Shown: in pieces, positions 36,174 to 47,409 of the stretch | How the letters are laid out: each line of letters begins with the position of its first letter | How positions within the stretch are numbered: position 1 is the stretch's first letter | Assembly: GCA_018873245.2 (NCBI GenBank) | Contig: JAEMBT020000002.1 | Span: 868,001-932,000, forward strand | Source of the DNA: Archegozetes longisetosus | Taxonomy: Eukaryota; Arthropoda; Arachnida; Sarcoptiformes; Trhypochthoniidae | Reading direction: 5' to 3' | Length of the DNA stretch: 64,000 bases | Translations under genes and position numbers: made by a program | The notes under the pieces: generated by a model | What the model was told of the DNA's origin: nothing | The model's input: the letters and a program-made list of their open reading frames with translations, nothing else | The model's database searches: none

Positions 36174-36901
36174 CAGAAAATTTCATATTATCATGTAATT
36201 GAACTGTACCGCAATACTGATAAAACTAAGAAATTTTGATAAAAGTCTTAATCAAAATTTGAATCAAATATACACCAATTACTAATCAATAAGTCAAATA
36301 ATGAGTTCATCAATCAATCTTAGGTTTTGCAGTGTTTGTAGTAATACCAAGTAATGAATAAAAGTTTAAAAGCTTATTAAACGTCAAATTTTTGCTTTCA
36401 AACTTGTTTTTGAGCCAAATTTTAGTCAAAGTTTTATTGTTAAATCCCAATAATAGGTGCTTTTTTCAGTTATTTATAAATATGAATTATTATGTGCATA
36501 AAAACGGAGTTTTTGAATGGCACTCACTGGAGAAACGGTCAGCCAATTACTGAAATCGAAAATATTTAATTGTGTTTTTTCTTGGAGATGGTTATGAGAG
36601 TAAAGATAATGCGTATGCGCTAAATCGAGATAAAAGATGTATCGATAAGTGGATAATTCGCTACCAAGAGACAGGTCAGATGCAAAACAAAGATAATTAT
36701 AATGCTTTAAATGTTATAAATTCAATACAGAATAGACTTAACCATATCATTGCTAATAATGGAGGGCATACTAAATATTAATCTTTCTGCCAATAATGCG
36801 CATACAAAAAGTTAAGTCAAACAAAAATTATTTTGAAAGAAAATAAACTTATCAGATTTTTTAAAACTTTCATTCATTACATGGTAATATGAAATTCTCT
36901 G
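36174..36901 (+). mobile_element. Tc1/mariner-like deletion derivative, second of the trio
   Basis: Ends CAGAAAATTTCATATTATCA and CAGAGAATTTCATATTACCA (reverse complement). TA at 36172-36173 is shared with the preceding element; CA at 36902-36903 replaces the expected TA on the right. It contains a fused transposase remnant (36572-36781). Its ends are related to those of the next element. Confidence 0.78.
36572..36781 (+). pseudogene. Tc1-type transposase remnant: HTH joined to C-terminal tail
   Basis: A 69-codon frame. Residues 18-37 (NRDKRCIDKWIIRYQETGQ) resemble the helix-turn-helix DNA-binding region of Tc1/paired-type transposases. Residues 47-69 (INSIQNRLNHIIANNGGHTKY) match the very C-terminal end. 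The whole DDE catalytic core between them is missing, so it is an internally deleted transposase that stayed in frame. Confidence 0.7.
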
Positions 36902-36903
36902 CA

Positions 36904-37248
36904 CAGTAAGTTTCATATTAGCATGTAATTCAACTCAATAGTAATACTGATAAGACACAAGTTTTGAGAAGAGTCAAAATCAAAATATCAATCAAAATAA
37001 ACTGATTATTCATCAATAAGTCAAGTAATAAGTCTATGAAACAATCTCTATTTTTACATTGTTAAAAGTAACTAAAGCATGTCTCGATATGTTAGTAAAC
37101 CACAGCAGAAAACAAAGACTGTTTTATAGACTCATAGATTTGACTTATTGATGAATAATCAGTTTATTTTGATTTTGATTCTTCTCAAAACTTGTGTCTT
37201 ATCAGTATTACTATTGAGTTGAATTACATGCTAATATGAAACTTACTG
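36904..37248. mobile_element. Palindromic MITE, 345 bp, third of the trio
   Basis: Both ends read CAGTAAGTTTCATATTAGCA and are inverted copies for about 130 bp (through a CTTGTGTCTTATCAG segment). TA follows at 37249-37250; CA precedes at 36902-36903. It abuts the previous element directly and shares its terminal family. Confidence 0.88.
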
Positions 37249-37254
37249 TACATA

Positions 37255-38380
37255 GATATTAGAATATGCCAACAACTAATATAAAGAACGGCTTCTACAC
37301 GATGACTGAGCTCCTGAACCTTTCGAGATCTTCGAGTAATCAGTTAAATTTTCCGATTTCAGAATCAGCTTGATTTAAATCTTCGCATTTACCAAAAACA
37401 TTACGAATTGTATGGAATTGTATTGACTTGCAATTTTTAATCGCTTATAAATGTGGATAAAGGATTCCATCAATTATGATGCTGGAATGTGACGAATACC
37501 TTAAATTCTCGAGATGTTATGTGTTTGATTATTATGTATGTATTGGGTGGGGCTAATCTTCATAGAAATCATATGAATATTTCATTATCTTCCTCAACTT
37601 GAAGATATTGCAGTATTAAAGCTTTAATAAGCAGTATGAGTACAATCGGATAAAAAAGTATGCGCCAAAGCGGGCGCTAAAAACAATAAAAGGTAACAAG
37701 AGATGAATCAAATAAGGAAAAGATTAAATAAATAACGTGGCATTATTTTGATGTTATTTTTTATAATGATTCATAAAATCCGAAACTTATCTTTAAATAT
37801 CTTTATGAGAAAATCGTATACAAGTGTTGTTTATGAACTTTTTATCAGTAAAACGATTAATGTTTGCAAGCTATTCATACCTAGACTTAAGTTATAAAAG
37901 TTTTGAAAATGTTTATTACTTGAATATTAAAGTGTCCCTAAGTATGCTAGGCGCGAAAAAGCTATATTTGACGTATACATTTATGTCCGATTATACTTTT
38001 CTTTAGTGTAATCACTGCACATCAAATTAAGAAACTGTAAATATATTAAATTGAAAAATATAGAAAAATTTATTAAAATGATGTTTAAACGTTAATTTTA
38101 TGAGTATAGTACAGACTTCATTAGTGTACTCACCGATCAATCTTCAAACTTTTGTAGTATTACCTTGAGTACAACCTTTTCGAGTCAAATATAAAATACA
38201 GACATATAAAGTCAGAAATAATTCCTATTTTTGGAAGAAAAATCAAATAAAAATCTATTTAAATATTGCACTCAAATGAGTTTCCCTAAAAGACAGGTTA
38301 ACTGAGTACTACAAAAGTATTCACTTATTCTGTCTTTCAAAAAAATACTTATTTAAAAGTTAAGAATTTATATCTCTAAA
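37255..38380. other. Spacer downstream of pseudogene I
   Basis: I looked for an exon 3 of copy I here and did not find one. No other feature recognised. Confidence 0.35.
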
Positions 38381-38386
38381 ACTTAC

Positions 38387-38888
38387 CAACAACAAATGGA
38401 ATCTTATTTACTTTGTTTCATATTCGCAATGCCTAGTAGTTTATCGATGTAGATATGCATACATTTATCACCAGCTGCTTTGATTTTATTTGTACACTTG
38501 CCAAGACTAGTAAACGTTTGCCTACGTGTTGAGTTAGAACAATATCTATTATTAGTCTTCGCAACCCCTTAGCCTAAAACGTTGGCCACTTGCCGTGGAA
38601 ACGTACCCAAGCATTTATTAGAATAAGTTTTAACTCATTTTTCGGCTGCAATAATAATCCTAGGAATAAACCAAAATTAACATAATTAAGGAATTTTTTT
38701 CCATATAACTACCTGCAACAAGCGTTCATTTAGGCTTTGGTTTCAGCAAATATGAACTTTGGATCTCCTAATAGAAGACTTTGCATAAATGAATCAACTT
38801 TATCAACTGATTTACATTCTTTGCTATTCTTCTGGCCATAGCTCTGACTTAAAACAGTTAACAACAGAATGACACTCAATAACTTCAT
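38387..38888 (-). pseudogene. 12-Cys secreted family, copy I, dead copy of the GDP subgroup
   Basis: Exon 1 (38888-38713) has a signal peptide (LLSVILLLTVLSQSYG), KEC and LLLGDPKFIFAE, then an in-frame TAA in front of the MNACC end and the usual donor. Exon 2 (38645-38387) retains SNKCLGTFPRQVANVL, RYCSNSTRRQ, GKCTNK, DKCMHIYIDKLLGI and a shifted KIP motif, but is broken by TGA and two TAA codons and a frame change near its end. No exon 3 was found. It is most like copy G/H. The extra Cys of G exon 1 is Phe here and the extra Cys of exon 2 is a stop. Confidence 0.88.
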
Positions 38889-38894
38889 ATCTGA

Positions 38895-40400
38895 CTCTAT
38901 TGATTCCTTTCTCAACTTCAAAATTCAAGACTTTAGAAGATTAAAGTTTTACTGAAGTATTTATACTAATTTCTGTCAATTCTTGAATGAAGGTTAGGGT
39001 ATATTGAGCCAAAAACTCAGCTTTCCTTTTCACCAAAAGCGGAACATGAAAGTTCTCATTAATTACTCAAATTTATGCTAAAGTAAAAAGATGTTATTTT
39101 TTGAAAACTAGTAAATAAGTATTTTAGTAGCTTTGAGAAGCCTCTCAACGATACTTATACAAATAAATTAATTTTTGTAGGTATGACCTTAAAATACTTG
39201 AATATTCTTACAAGTGTTCGATTATTAGTTAGTTTGTTCAACCTCTTTATAGTTTCAACTTATCTCATATTCTTTCTCTGTCCAATTATTAGATTTGGAG
39301 GCTTTATTTAAATATGATTGACTTGTTTTTCACCACATATATCAAGACATTATCAAGATATCACTTGAGTAATATGTCTATAATTATTTTTATAACTCAT
39401 GTCTTTATTGCTTTTTTTAAGTTTGAGTCATTTAATTCCTTTGATAATTCAATTTTATTAGGAATGCACGCGAAATAAATATTTTGTTCAATATTGAGCT
39501 ATCAATAGAAGTACTATTACCACAATTAGAAACTGAGAGCTTAAAAACATATACTTTGACCTATAACTCGTCAAAATTTTTATTTTAGTAGACCTTAAGA
39601 TTTGATGACCTATAGGTAATGATGGACTATTTTTATCATTAAATTTTGAACTCTAATAATTGATTTAATTTGATATAAGATACAGCGGACTAATCAGGTG
39701 TTTCTACAGGAAAGGTTACTTTACCTGCAACTCTCTATTTTTAATTAAACAGTAAGATTTTTAATCTGTTTAGTTATCGAAGTTTGGTTTCTCTAAAAGT
39801 AGAAAAAATTGATTTATTATGATAATTATATGAGAATAAAAAGCTAACTTAAAACAGGATCAATCCAGCGTAAATAAGCTTTTATCAACATGTTTGTGGA
39901 AATATCTCACGTGACTACACGCAATTTTTACATCTACTCTATACCTGATCTCTCTATTGAAAATTTGACGTTTGATTTAAAAATCATTGAAATGACATGT
40001 TAATTGTGCTGTTTGTGATTTTCATAGAAAAAGATTACGCAATTGTAACGAAGAACACATTCTTGACCTTTACTAGCCTTGTCCTAAGCGTTTTCTGATT
40101 CAAGGATAAGATTTTTGATCACAATCAAGGTCCATAGAATGGTATATTTAAATCTTATTTGATCATTAAAATAACTCATACAACTATCTTATCGTTTATA
40201 TGAAAATGACTGAAGTTAGTAAGAAATAAAAAGTTATTTTGCCGATTTGTCTGTAGTAACTGACTCAAAACGCGTTTTAATAGTCAGTCATTTGTTTTAA
40301 AGCAAATTTCATTTTGTTATCAAAAAAATAAATTATACTTTAAATCTAGTCTTTTTATATTATTTATTATTCTTTAAATTGAAATTTTAAACATAATTAA
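38895..40400. other. Spacer between copies I and J
   Basis: No gene, RNA or paired transposon end recognised in about 1.5 kb. Confidence 0.35.
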
Positions 40401-40403
40401 ATT

Positions 40404-41448
40404 TTATACTTCAGGAAAACTAGACAACACATCTATTAGGGGTAGAATAAATGACTTAGTTTTCCGTTGACTCTTTAGTTTTTTAGGAGGCGCTCCAAGT
40501 TTTTCACATTTATCCGTATCTAAAATAAATTTTCAAATTGAGAACATATTAGATAAATATTTTTTTGACATAAAGACAATTCTTACCATCAGAATATTCA
40601 GTACATAGAAGATTAATTGCATCCCCGAATAGCGATTGAAGAAAATTCTGTCCAATATCGATATGAAAATCTGTGCAACCCTTGACTTTCCTAAGGTGAC
40701 CGACACCACAAGATATTAACCTTTGATATGCGCTAGCATAGAGAAAATAGAACTTTTCATTCAGGAGTCCAAAACTTTTAAACGAAAAATTATTTTTATT
40801 ACCAACACATATGAGGAATTCTTAGCTTTTCATCCGCATTCTTAGCCCCTAAGAACTCATCGATAAGTTGAGAATTGCATTCATTTAGACCACTGGAACC
40901 CTTATTCATACAGGGGAAACTCTGCAATACATTTTTTGCTCGTTTCGATTCTGGTTTTCTAAATTGACTGATTACATTCTTGAACGAAAAGACAATTACA
41001 GACATAGTCTGTTTGCTCAAACCTGTCATACATTTAGTCTTTAACTGATCTGTGTCCTGGATTAGTTTGTGAGAATCACTAAAATCAGAAGATTGAAAAA
41101 AAATTCAGTTCATACTAGAATATAATAATTAGAAGGATAAAAATTAGATCAACTTCTTGATAGCAAGTTTAAGTAAAAGTTAGATAAATTTTAGTAACGT
41201 CTGGTCGGGTTTGGTCAACCTTTTGAATATAAACCAATGACTACTTACTCGACAAATGTTTTCAATTCTTGTCTGTCTTCTGGAAACTTTCTGGAACTAT
41301 CACCTATTGTTATGATTTTGGCCACAGTATCATCCAATTTCTTCAAATCACTTTTTGTACATTTTTGTTGTTGAATAGATTTCTGAAGATATAAGAATAA
41401 TACAAATATAGTTAAACCATTGAATACTTTAACAGTCATGATAAGCAT
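40404..41448 (-). CDS. 12-Cys secreted family, copy J (245 aa), lacking two cysteines
   Basis: Exons 41448-41249, 41078-40803, 40732-40587 and 40519-40404 total 738 nt in frame. The signal peptide (LTIFVLFLYLQKSIQ) is followed by QQKC and ITIGDSSRKFPE. The Cys that ends exon 1 in other copies is Val (KTFVE). Exon 2 has KTKC, LSKQTMSVIVFSF, then FRKPESKR where others have LCKK (second loss), FPCMNKGS, LNEC, DEFLGAKNA and IPHMC. Exon 3 has ISCGVG, KGC and LLCTEYSD. Exon 4 has TDKC and the tail KSQRKTKSF then LPLIDVL. Everything else is conserved and there is no stop, so the loss of exactly these two cysteines looks like loss of one disulfide, not decay. Confidence 0.88.
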
Positions 41449-41449
41449 T

Positions 41450-43305
41450 GAATTTAAACTTAGGAATAGAGTTCAAGAAGGCTTTGAACAAAGAATACAG
41501 GAACTGAAACATGACATTTTTCACAAATTTTCATTCGTTTTTATATATCAAAGGTATTTCTCGGCGAATATGACCTCTAAATAGAATACAAGGCTGACCA
41601 TAATTGTGAAAAAACTTTGGTCTTGTATTGATCCCTCGAGCTTTGATTCGCTTCTAATTAAAGCCTGAAATTAATTGCTCGATAAATTAATTTTATTTAA
41701 ATATTTATCTACTTCTAGTGTTAATATTGTACTTATCGATAGACCTTTAGAGTCTTTAGTCTTTATTAATAGAAATATTTAATCTCGATATCATTGAGAA
41801 TAAATTTTTCTCAAGTTTTTCACCACTTTATAGATAGTTATCGTTAAATTTTTCTCATATAATATGTTTGATGGCATTGGAATAGTAGAGAATAATTTTG
41901 CTTGTTGTGCTTGTTTCCTTTCGCTCAAAATAGTACAGTTCGCAAAAGTTTCAATTATATTTATGAGTAATAATCATACGCCAAATAATCCTACTCTTGA
42001 AAACCTATTTGAGATACTATTGCCTCAACCAAATTAGTAGATATGCTTATGGGTAAAGGATTCATAGCAGATCATTGTTTGTACGGTAACATATCTCTAG
42101 TATTAATTCATTCAAAGTTGATTAAATCTTCAAAAACCTTGACTGTCAATCAGCTTAATAAATAGATAAGTTTTACTAAAATGCAAGTTAATAATTCATT
42201 CTTGAGTTACTAATTAAGATGTTAATGGTTATGAGTGCGAATATTTTAAAAATTTCAGTGTACTCGTTCAATGCTAACGTCGAACGTCATACACTCGAGT
42301 ATATATTTCATTTTGTTTAAGTAATCCTTTCATCAGTAGTACATATAAAATGGCAAAATATTACCAGTTTTTAACTGTTATAATTTTTTAAAGATAAATG
42401 CCTAATAAAAATTGAAGTCGATAACTATTTGATCATACATTCGTTTGGTTTGAATATTCTTTGAACTTTGTATGAAAGTGTTGACACTCTTACCCTAATA
42501 TAACAAACGACTAGTCAAAATGTTCACCACAAGCGGATTGGGTGTATCAATTTTTTTATAAATAATTTCTTTTTTATTTATTGATATATTTAAATATAAT
42601 TTGATTTTTAATATGAAGGTCTGCACATTTTATACTGTGTCCTTCTTAGAATTGACGATAGATTTTTCAATTAGTTGTTGAATATCTTAGAAAGCAACGA
42701 ATTGGTTGGAATATAATTATTAGGGCTAATAAAAAATATATTCACAAGTTATGTGTGAGTTATGAAAGCATCCCTATCCCTTTCTCGCATGCTGCCTTTA
42801 TAAACTACAGTAGGAGAAACAACTCACAGAGTGACCATAAAAAACATTCACTAATTATATTTTCAAATGTTGACAGAACACGAAGATATTGACGCAATGA
42901 GGAAAGTTTAGAAGCGAGTCAATTTTTAAGCATCAGACGCACAATATATTGATAAACATATATTTTACAAAAATGTTAATTAAGAGTGTATTCTCATTAG
43001 AAATTCTTGTTGAATCTCTCAATTGAACAGTGATTCATATGAAATGTATTTTTAAATTAGCTAAATTGTGAATAGTCAATTTTTTATCATGATATGCTTG
43101 ACATTGAAATTATCTTATAAATTACAAATGTAACTAGTTAGAGGAAAAACAAACCAATATCTATTGAATAGGAGCGCATTAATTGATTGGCAAAATATTT
43201 TAATTGCCCAGAAGGTTAAATCAGAAAGAAAATTGCTATAAAGTTAGACGTTACAGATAGAACATTATAGCAGTCACCCGACGAACTAACAACTTTTATT
43301 TTGAT
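41450..43305. other. Spacer between copies J and K
   Basis: AT-rich with no supported gene. J (minus) and K (plus) diverge from this interval plus the following MITE and spacer. Confidence 0.35.
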
Positions 43306-43309
43306 ATTA

Positions 43310-43517
43310 CAGCAAAACCTCGATATAACAATGTTGAAGGAACCAGAAAATTTACTTGGTTATAATTTATATGGTTATATTATACTTTGTTATTCGAGAC
43401 TAATTCTATATAACATCAAGTCTATAGAGTTTATGCTGTGACTGTCAAAATTGGTCCGTTCTAACTTCGTCCGTTCAAATTTGCTATATCGAGGTTCTTC
43501 ATATCGAAATTTTACTG
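43310..43517. mobile_element. MITE, 208 bp, TA target
   Basis: Ends CAGCAAAACCTCGATATAAC and CAGTAAAATTTCGATATGAA (reverse complement; an inner AACCTCGATATAGC follows). TA lies at 43308-43309 and 43518-43519. Same end family as the MITE in intron 1 of copy C. Confidence 0.8.
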
Positions 43518-43519
43518 TA

Positions 43520-44035
43520 TAAGCAGCTTACTAACAAATTTTTAATTACAAGCAAAATATTTGTCCTACGCTATGACATAAGATGTTTTTATCGAAGATT
43601 TTGCAATTTAATGACGTACTAAGGTGATTACATTTACATTGGTTTTATTTTCAATTTATACGATTTGTATAATCAAGCTTTGCATTAATTAAATGACTTT
43701 AATTGCTTTTTGGCAACTAAAAAGAAGAGTTTGGTGTCGCAATTGACAAAAAATTATCTTTTAATTAAATACCTATCTAAGTGCAAGTTTGGAGAACCTG
43801 AACTTTTGGCTAGCTTCTCCCCAGCTTTCACAAGAATTCATGCGCTCTATAATTATAATATGTCACTTTGTTTATTAAAATTGAAAAATGATTCATATCA
43901 CTTAATCACTCAAGGTAAACATTTTTCACAGCAAAATCATCAGAAATAGATTAAGAAAATGTATATATATATTGGCTAACATCTTGATTTCTCCACTTTT
44001 ATAACTCGAAGAGGAGACAGAAGAATATCACTTCA
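43520..44035. other. Upstream region of copy K, with an unassigned ORF
   Basis: A plus-strand ORF 43710-43949 (79 aa) has no recognisable motif and ends 90 bp before the copy K start; probably not a gene. Confidence 0.3.
43962..43972 (+). promoter_or_regulatory. Candidate TATA box of copy K
   Basis: TATATATATAT about 67 bp upstream of the copy K ATG, at a plausible distance for a short 5' leader. In AT-rich DNA such runs occur by chance, so this is only a candidate. Confidence 0.3.
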
Positions 44036-44038
44036 ATT

Positions 44039-45611
44039 ATGATTTCTATTAAGTTTTCAATATCTTTAATGTTATTTCTATGTATTTCTAATTATAGTAA
44101 AGTTTTAGGGCAGAGTTTAGAATGTTCTCAAAGTTCAGACAAAAGAGTTGATGAATTAATGGCCAAAATCGTTACTTTTGGCAAAAGTGGCCGCAAATTT
44201 CCGGAGAATGATCAACAATTACCAAATTTTTGCAGGTCTTGATATTTATTGTGATATTATGATCTTGATCATGAAATTTAGTTTTAAATTTTTAAAATAT
44301 TTATTATTCTTATCAATAGAGGTCAAAATTCTGATTTGAAAACAATGGGAGACTACGCGAAGAAGTGTATGACTGGCTTAGGGAAACAGATTTTCCAAAT
44401 TTTTAGCTACACTGTCAAGAATCATATTTCGAGGATATGCAAAACGAACTCGAGATTGAAAGATGAAGTATTGTCAGCAGCGAAGTGTTGGAATAAAGCG
44501 AGTAATCGATACGAAAAATGTAACGCACTAATTATCGATAATATACTCGGTGTTCAAAATGCAGAAGATAAAATGAAAATACCTCACCTTTGCTGGTAAT
44601 CAATATTTATTATTCTATACAATACAAAAGAAGAATAGTATTATCAATGGTATGTCTGAGCTTTTAAAGGCGCTTCTTATTCATAAGGGAATCACAATTT
44701 ATTTAAACCAATTTGAGTGCGTACTACAAATTGATAATAAATTATCGAAACTTTATATAATAGTTCGTCATTTTTGCAACTCTCGTTAGATTTACATCAA
44801 TGGTTATCTTCGATATACAAACTTTTAACTTTATCGATGACTTAATATTGATTAATTCGATCAAAAGAAAAATGATTTGTTCGTCAAATATATAAAGCGT
44901 TATTCATTTAATGTTCATCTTGGTTGAAAGTTTCAGTAAATGAGTTTTTTATGTTTACCCCCACGATAGAGTATACGCTCATCTATTTTGAGGAAGTTTA
45001 CTTCCGTATGTCTCTGACATATCATTGATAATCCTATCATTGAAAAGTTTCCAGATTTATCCTCGACTTTTCTTCTTACAGCCTTTCTCACTTTAAATAT
45101 TAATCGTTTTGCTAAAATATTAATTTTTTTGTACTATTTAGTTCAAAAAGTTAAGAATTTTCGCAATAATTTTTAACTTTCTTAAGTAAACTTTATTCGA
45201 TAGAAAATTTATTCATTTAAAAAGTGATTTTGAAATTTTCTTAAATATATCTTTTGAACATTCAAATCTCTATTAATTTCAGTCAATTATACAAAATCAA
45301 GACCTGTTATCACGAAAGTGAAGGCAATACAAGCGTTTGTACAGAAAAGCATTCGGAAGCTTCTGATAGTTATCTCGATAATCTAACTGCTAACGCGTTT
45401 GCACTTTTGTGTGGAGATTATGCAGACAGGTACTTAAGGCTTCACTTCACGATCAATGAAAAATTTTCCAATATTTTTAATTTTTTTTATAATTCTTAGC
45501 TCAAAATGCGATTCTTTAGGAGCTGCACCAAAAAAGAAATCGAACCAGAAGAGAACAAGATCTTTTTTCGTTCCCGCAATCAAAGTGTTTGAAACCTTTG
45601 CAGAAATATGA
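44039..45611 (+). CDS. 12-Cys secreted family, copy K (243 aa), only plus-strand copy
   Basis: Exons 44039-44235, 44320-44595, 45283-45429 and 45500-45611 total 732 nt in phase. The signal peptide (FSISLMLFLCISNYSKVLG) is followed by SLEC, VTFGKSGRKFPE and NFC. Exon 2 has DYAKKC, LGKQIFQIFSYTV, RICKTNSR, AKCWNKAS, YEKC, DNILGVQNA and IPHLC; the intron splits TG|T. Exon 3 has KTCYHESE, SVC and LLCGDYAD. Exon 4 begins with SSKC and carries the tail KKKSNQKRTRSF then VPAIKVF. The third intron is in phase 2 whereas J, M, N and O have phase 1 near the same place. All 12 cysteines are kept. It is inverted relative to all other copies. Confidence 0.9.
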
Positions 45612-45670
45612 TCATCAGTTAAAGTCTTCATTAGAGTAACAATAATCTAAATTGCGTATCTATTCATTAA

Positions 45671-45676
45671 AATAAA
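45671..45676 (+). promoter_or_regulatory. Candidate polyadenylation signal of copy K
   Basis: AATAAA 60 bp after the copy K stop codon, a normal position for a poly(A) signal. Common by chance in this AT-rich DNA. Confidence 0.4.
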
Positions 45677-45679
45677 GTT

Positions 45680-46108
45680 GATCATAGTATTTGTTGGATT
45701 TGCGATTTTTTTATTAACTTTAATCATTGACTATATTATTAGATTAAGTACAGCCATAATATGCAACCACTCGAAACTTGACTTTACAGAAAAACATCTG
45801 TACATTTGTACATGAAATAACAGTAATTTCATTACACATAAAACTGACTTCATTTAGATATTTTATTTCTAATTCATAAAAATATTAAAGATTGATAAGC
45901 TTTCGAAAATCATTTTTGGACCATGCCGAACCTATAACCAGATATATAATTGAAACCAAAACCAAAGTTAATTGATGCCTAATCGAGTTTTAACTTATTT
46001 TCTTATAGTATGAACTTATAGTAACCTCAATAGCGCTATATTATTTATATTTGATTAGTACTTATGTTTGAAATATTAGTTAAAGTTAAGAACTAGTATG
46101 TGTCTAAA
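45680..46108. other. Convergent spacer between K and L
   Basis: K (plus) and L (minus) end towards each other here. About 430 bp with nothing else recognised. Confidence 0.4.
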
Positions 46109-46111
46109 GAT

Positions 46112-47276
46112 TTAAATTTCTGGTATTCCTTCTAATAGTTTCATGAGTGGAAGAATGAATGACTTTGTTCTTCGCTGATTCTTCCTTTTGACCAGCTTTG
46201 GTAAACCCTTGCACTTATCAGATTGTTCTGAATATTCAGCGCAAAGCAATGATAGTACGTTCTCGAAATGCGATTTGATATAGTCTTCACATACATCAAG
46301 TTGTTTTTCAGTACACCCGTTCACACGAATACCACGCGTATGAATACAATCGAATATTTTGTGATATTCACTGTTAGGAAAAGAAAGTTTTTTAATTGAA
46401 AATCTTCATTTTGGAGAAAAACATTTTTCTAGGTGAATTAAAGCTCATTAGAAACAAATGCTTTAAAACCTGACGATTAATTAATGATCAATAATGTTAT
46501 CTAAGGATTATAAGTCGAAACTTTTGAAAAAAAATGATAAACTTATAAAGATAACATACAGTAAGACCTCTTTATAATAAAATATATTCCAATTTTCGAG
46601 AAGAAAGACCTCTTAATAATGGAGTGAAACAGCTTCATAGTAAATTTCGCTATCTAGCTTTTTATAACTAGATTTTAATGTGTCAATAAAGAAGAGAATA
46701 ATGTTTTTACTAACCAACACGTCTGTGGTATTCTCATCTTAGCATCTGGAACATTCTGTGCGGCCAGAAGTGCGTCGATATAGTTAGCATTACACTTGTT
46801 AAACTCATTAGTGGCTGAGTTGGCACAAGGAGCTGCTAATAATAAGTCATCCACTTTTCTAGTATTTTTCTTACAATACTGGTTGATCATATTCTTTATT
46901 GAGAATAGGATTACAGAAATGCTTTGTTTTGACAATTGATTCAAGCATTGATTCTTATAGTCTTCGACTTCTAGTATAAGACGATAATGTTCTCTACGGT
47001 AAGCAAAAGATAGACATTTTATGAAATTTCTGCACCAAGATTCAATTTTTTAGAGTTTTCGGAAAAATTTGAAATAAATTTAAAAAATTCTTACTCGCAA
47101 TAAGTCTTCAATTCTTGTCTATTTACCGGATACTTTCGACCAGAATTGCCATAAGTCATAATCTTAGCCATAATTGCATCAACTTTTCTTTCGGCGCTTT
47201 TATCGCATTTCCATTTCACTGAAGCTATAGCAGTGACCGACACAAAAAACAGGCAAATTTCTAACAAAAATTTCAT
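46112..47276 (-). CDS. 12-Cys secreted family, copy L (239 aa), one extra Cys
   Basis: Exons 47276-47095, 46993-46715 and 46370-46112 total 720 nt in frame. The signal peptide (FLLEICLFFVSVTAIA) is followed by KWKC, MTYGNSGRKYP and TYC; DYKNQC, LSKQSISVILFSI, QYCKKNTRK, APCANSAT, FNKC, DALLAAQNV and IPQTC; TG|T; FDCIHTRG, NGC, then an extra Cys in QLDVCEDY, LLCAEYSEQ, SDKC and KRKNQRRTKSF with the hydrophobic end. No third intron. Intron 2 contains a degenerate CAGTAAGACCTC-type MITE relic near 46558-46660. The thirteenth Cys is unpaired within the chain, so it might form an intermolecular bond. Confidence 0.9.
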
Positions 47277-47398
47277 TTTGACTATAGTCTAAAAAGTTGT
47301 TGCGCTTATTGTTCAAATGGAGCCTATTCTCAGAAGTCTTAAATCTTTAAAACTAAAAACGGTTTCGCAAATCAAGGACAGAATGCTGAGCGCATAGT

Positions 47399-47405
47399 CT
47401 ATATA
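47399..47405 (-). promoter_or_regulatory. Candidate TATA box of copy L
   Basis: TATATAG on the minus strand about 123 bp upstream of the copy L ATG, in a locally less AT-rich context (AACAG before, ACTATGCGCTC after). Weak candidate. Confidence 0.3.
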
Positions 47406-47409
47406 CTGT

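Noticed and set aside
43710-43949. 79-aa ORF just upstream of copy K.
   Set aside because: No motif or signal peptide, and it would overlap the expected promoter of copy K.
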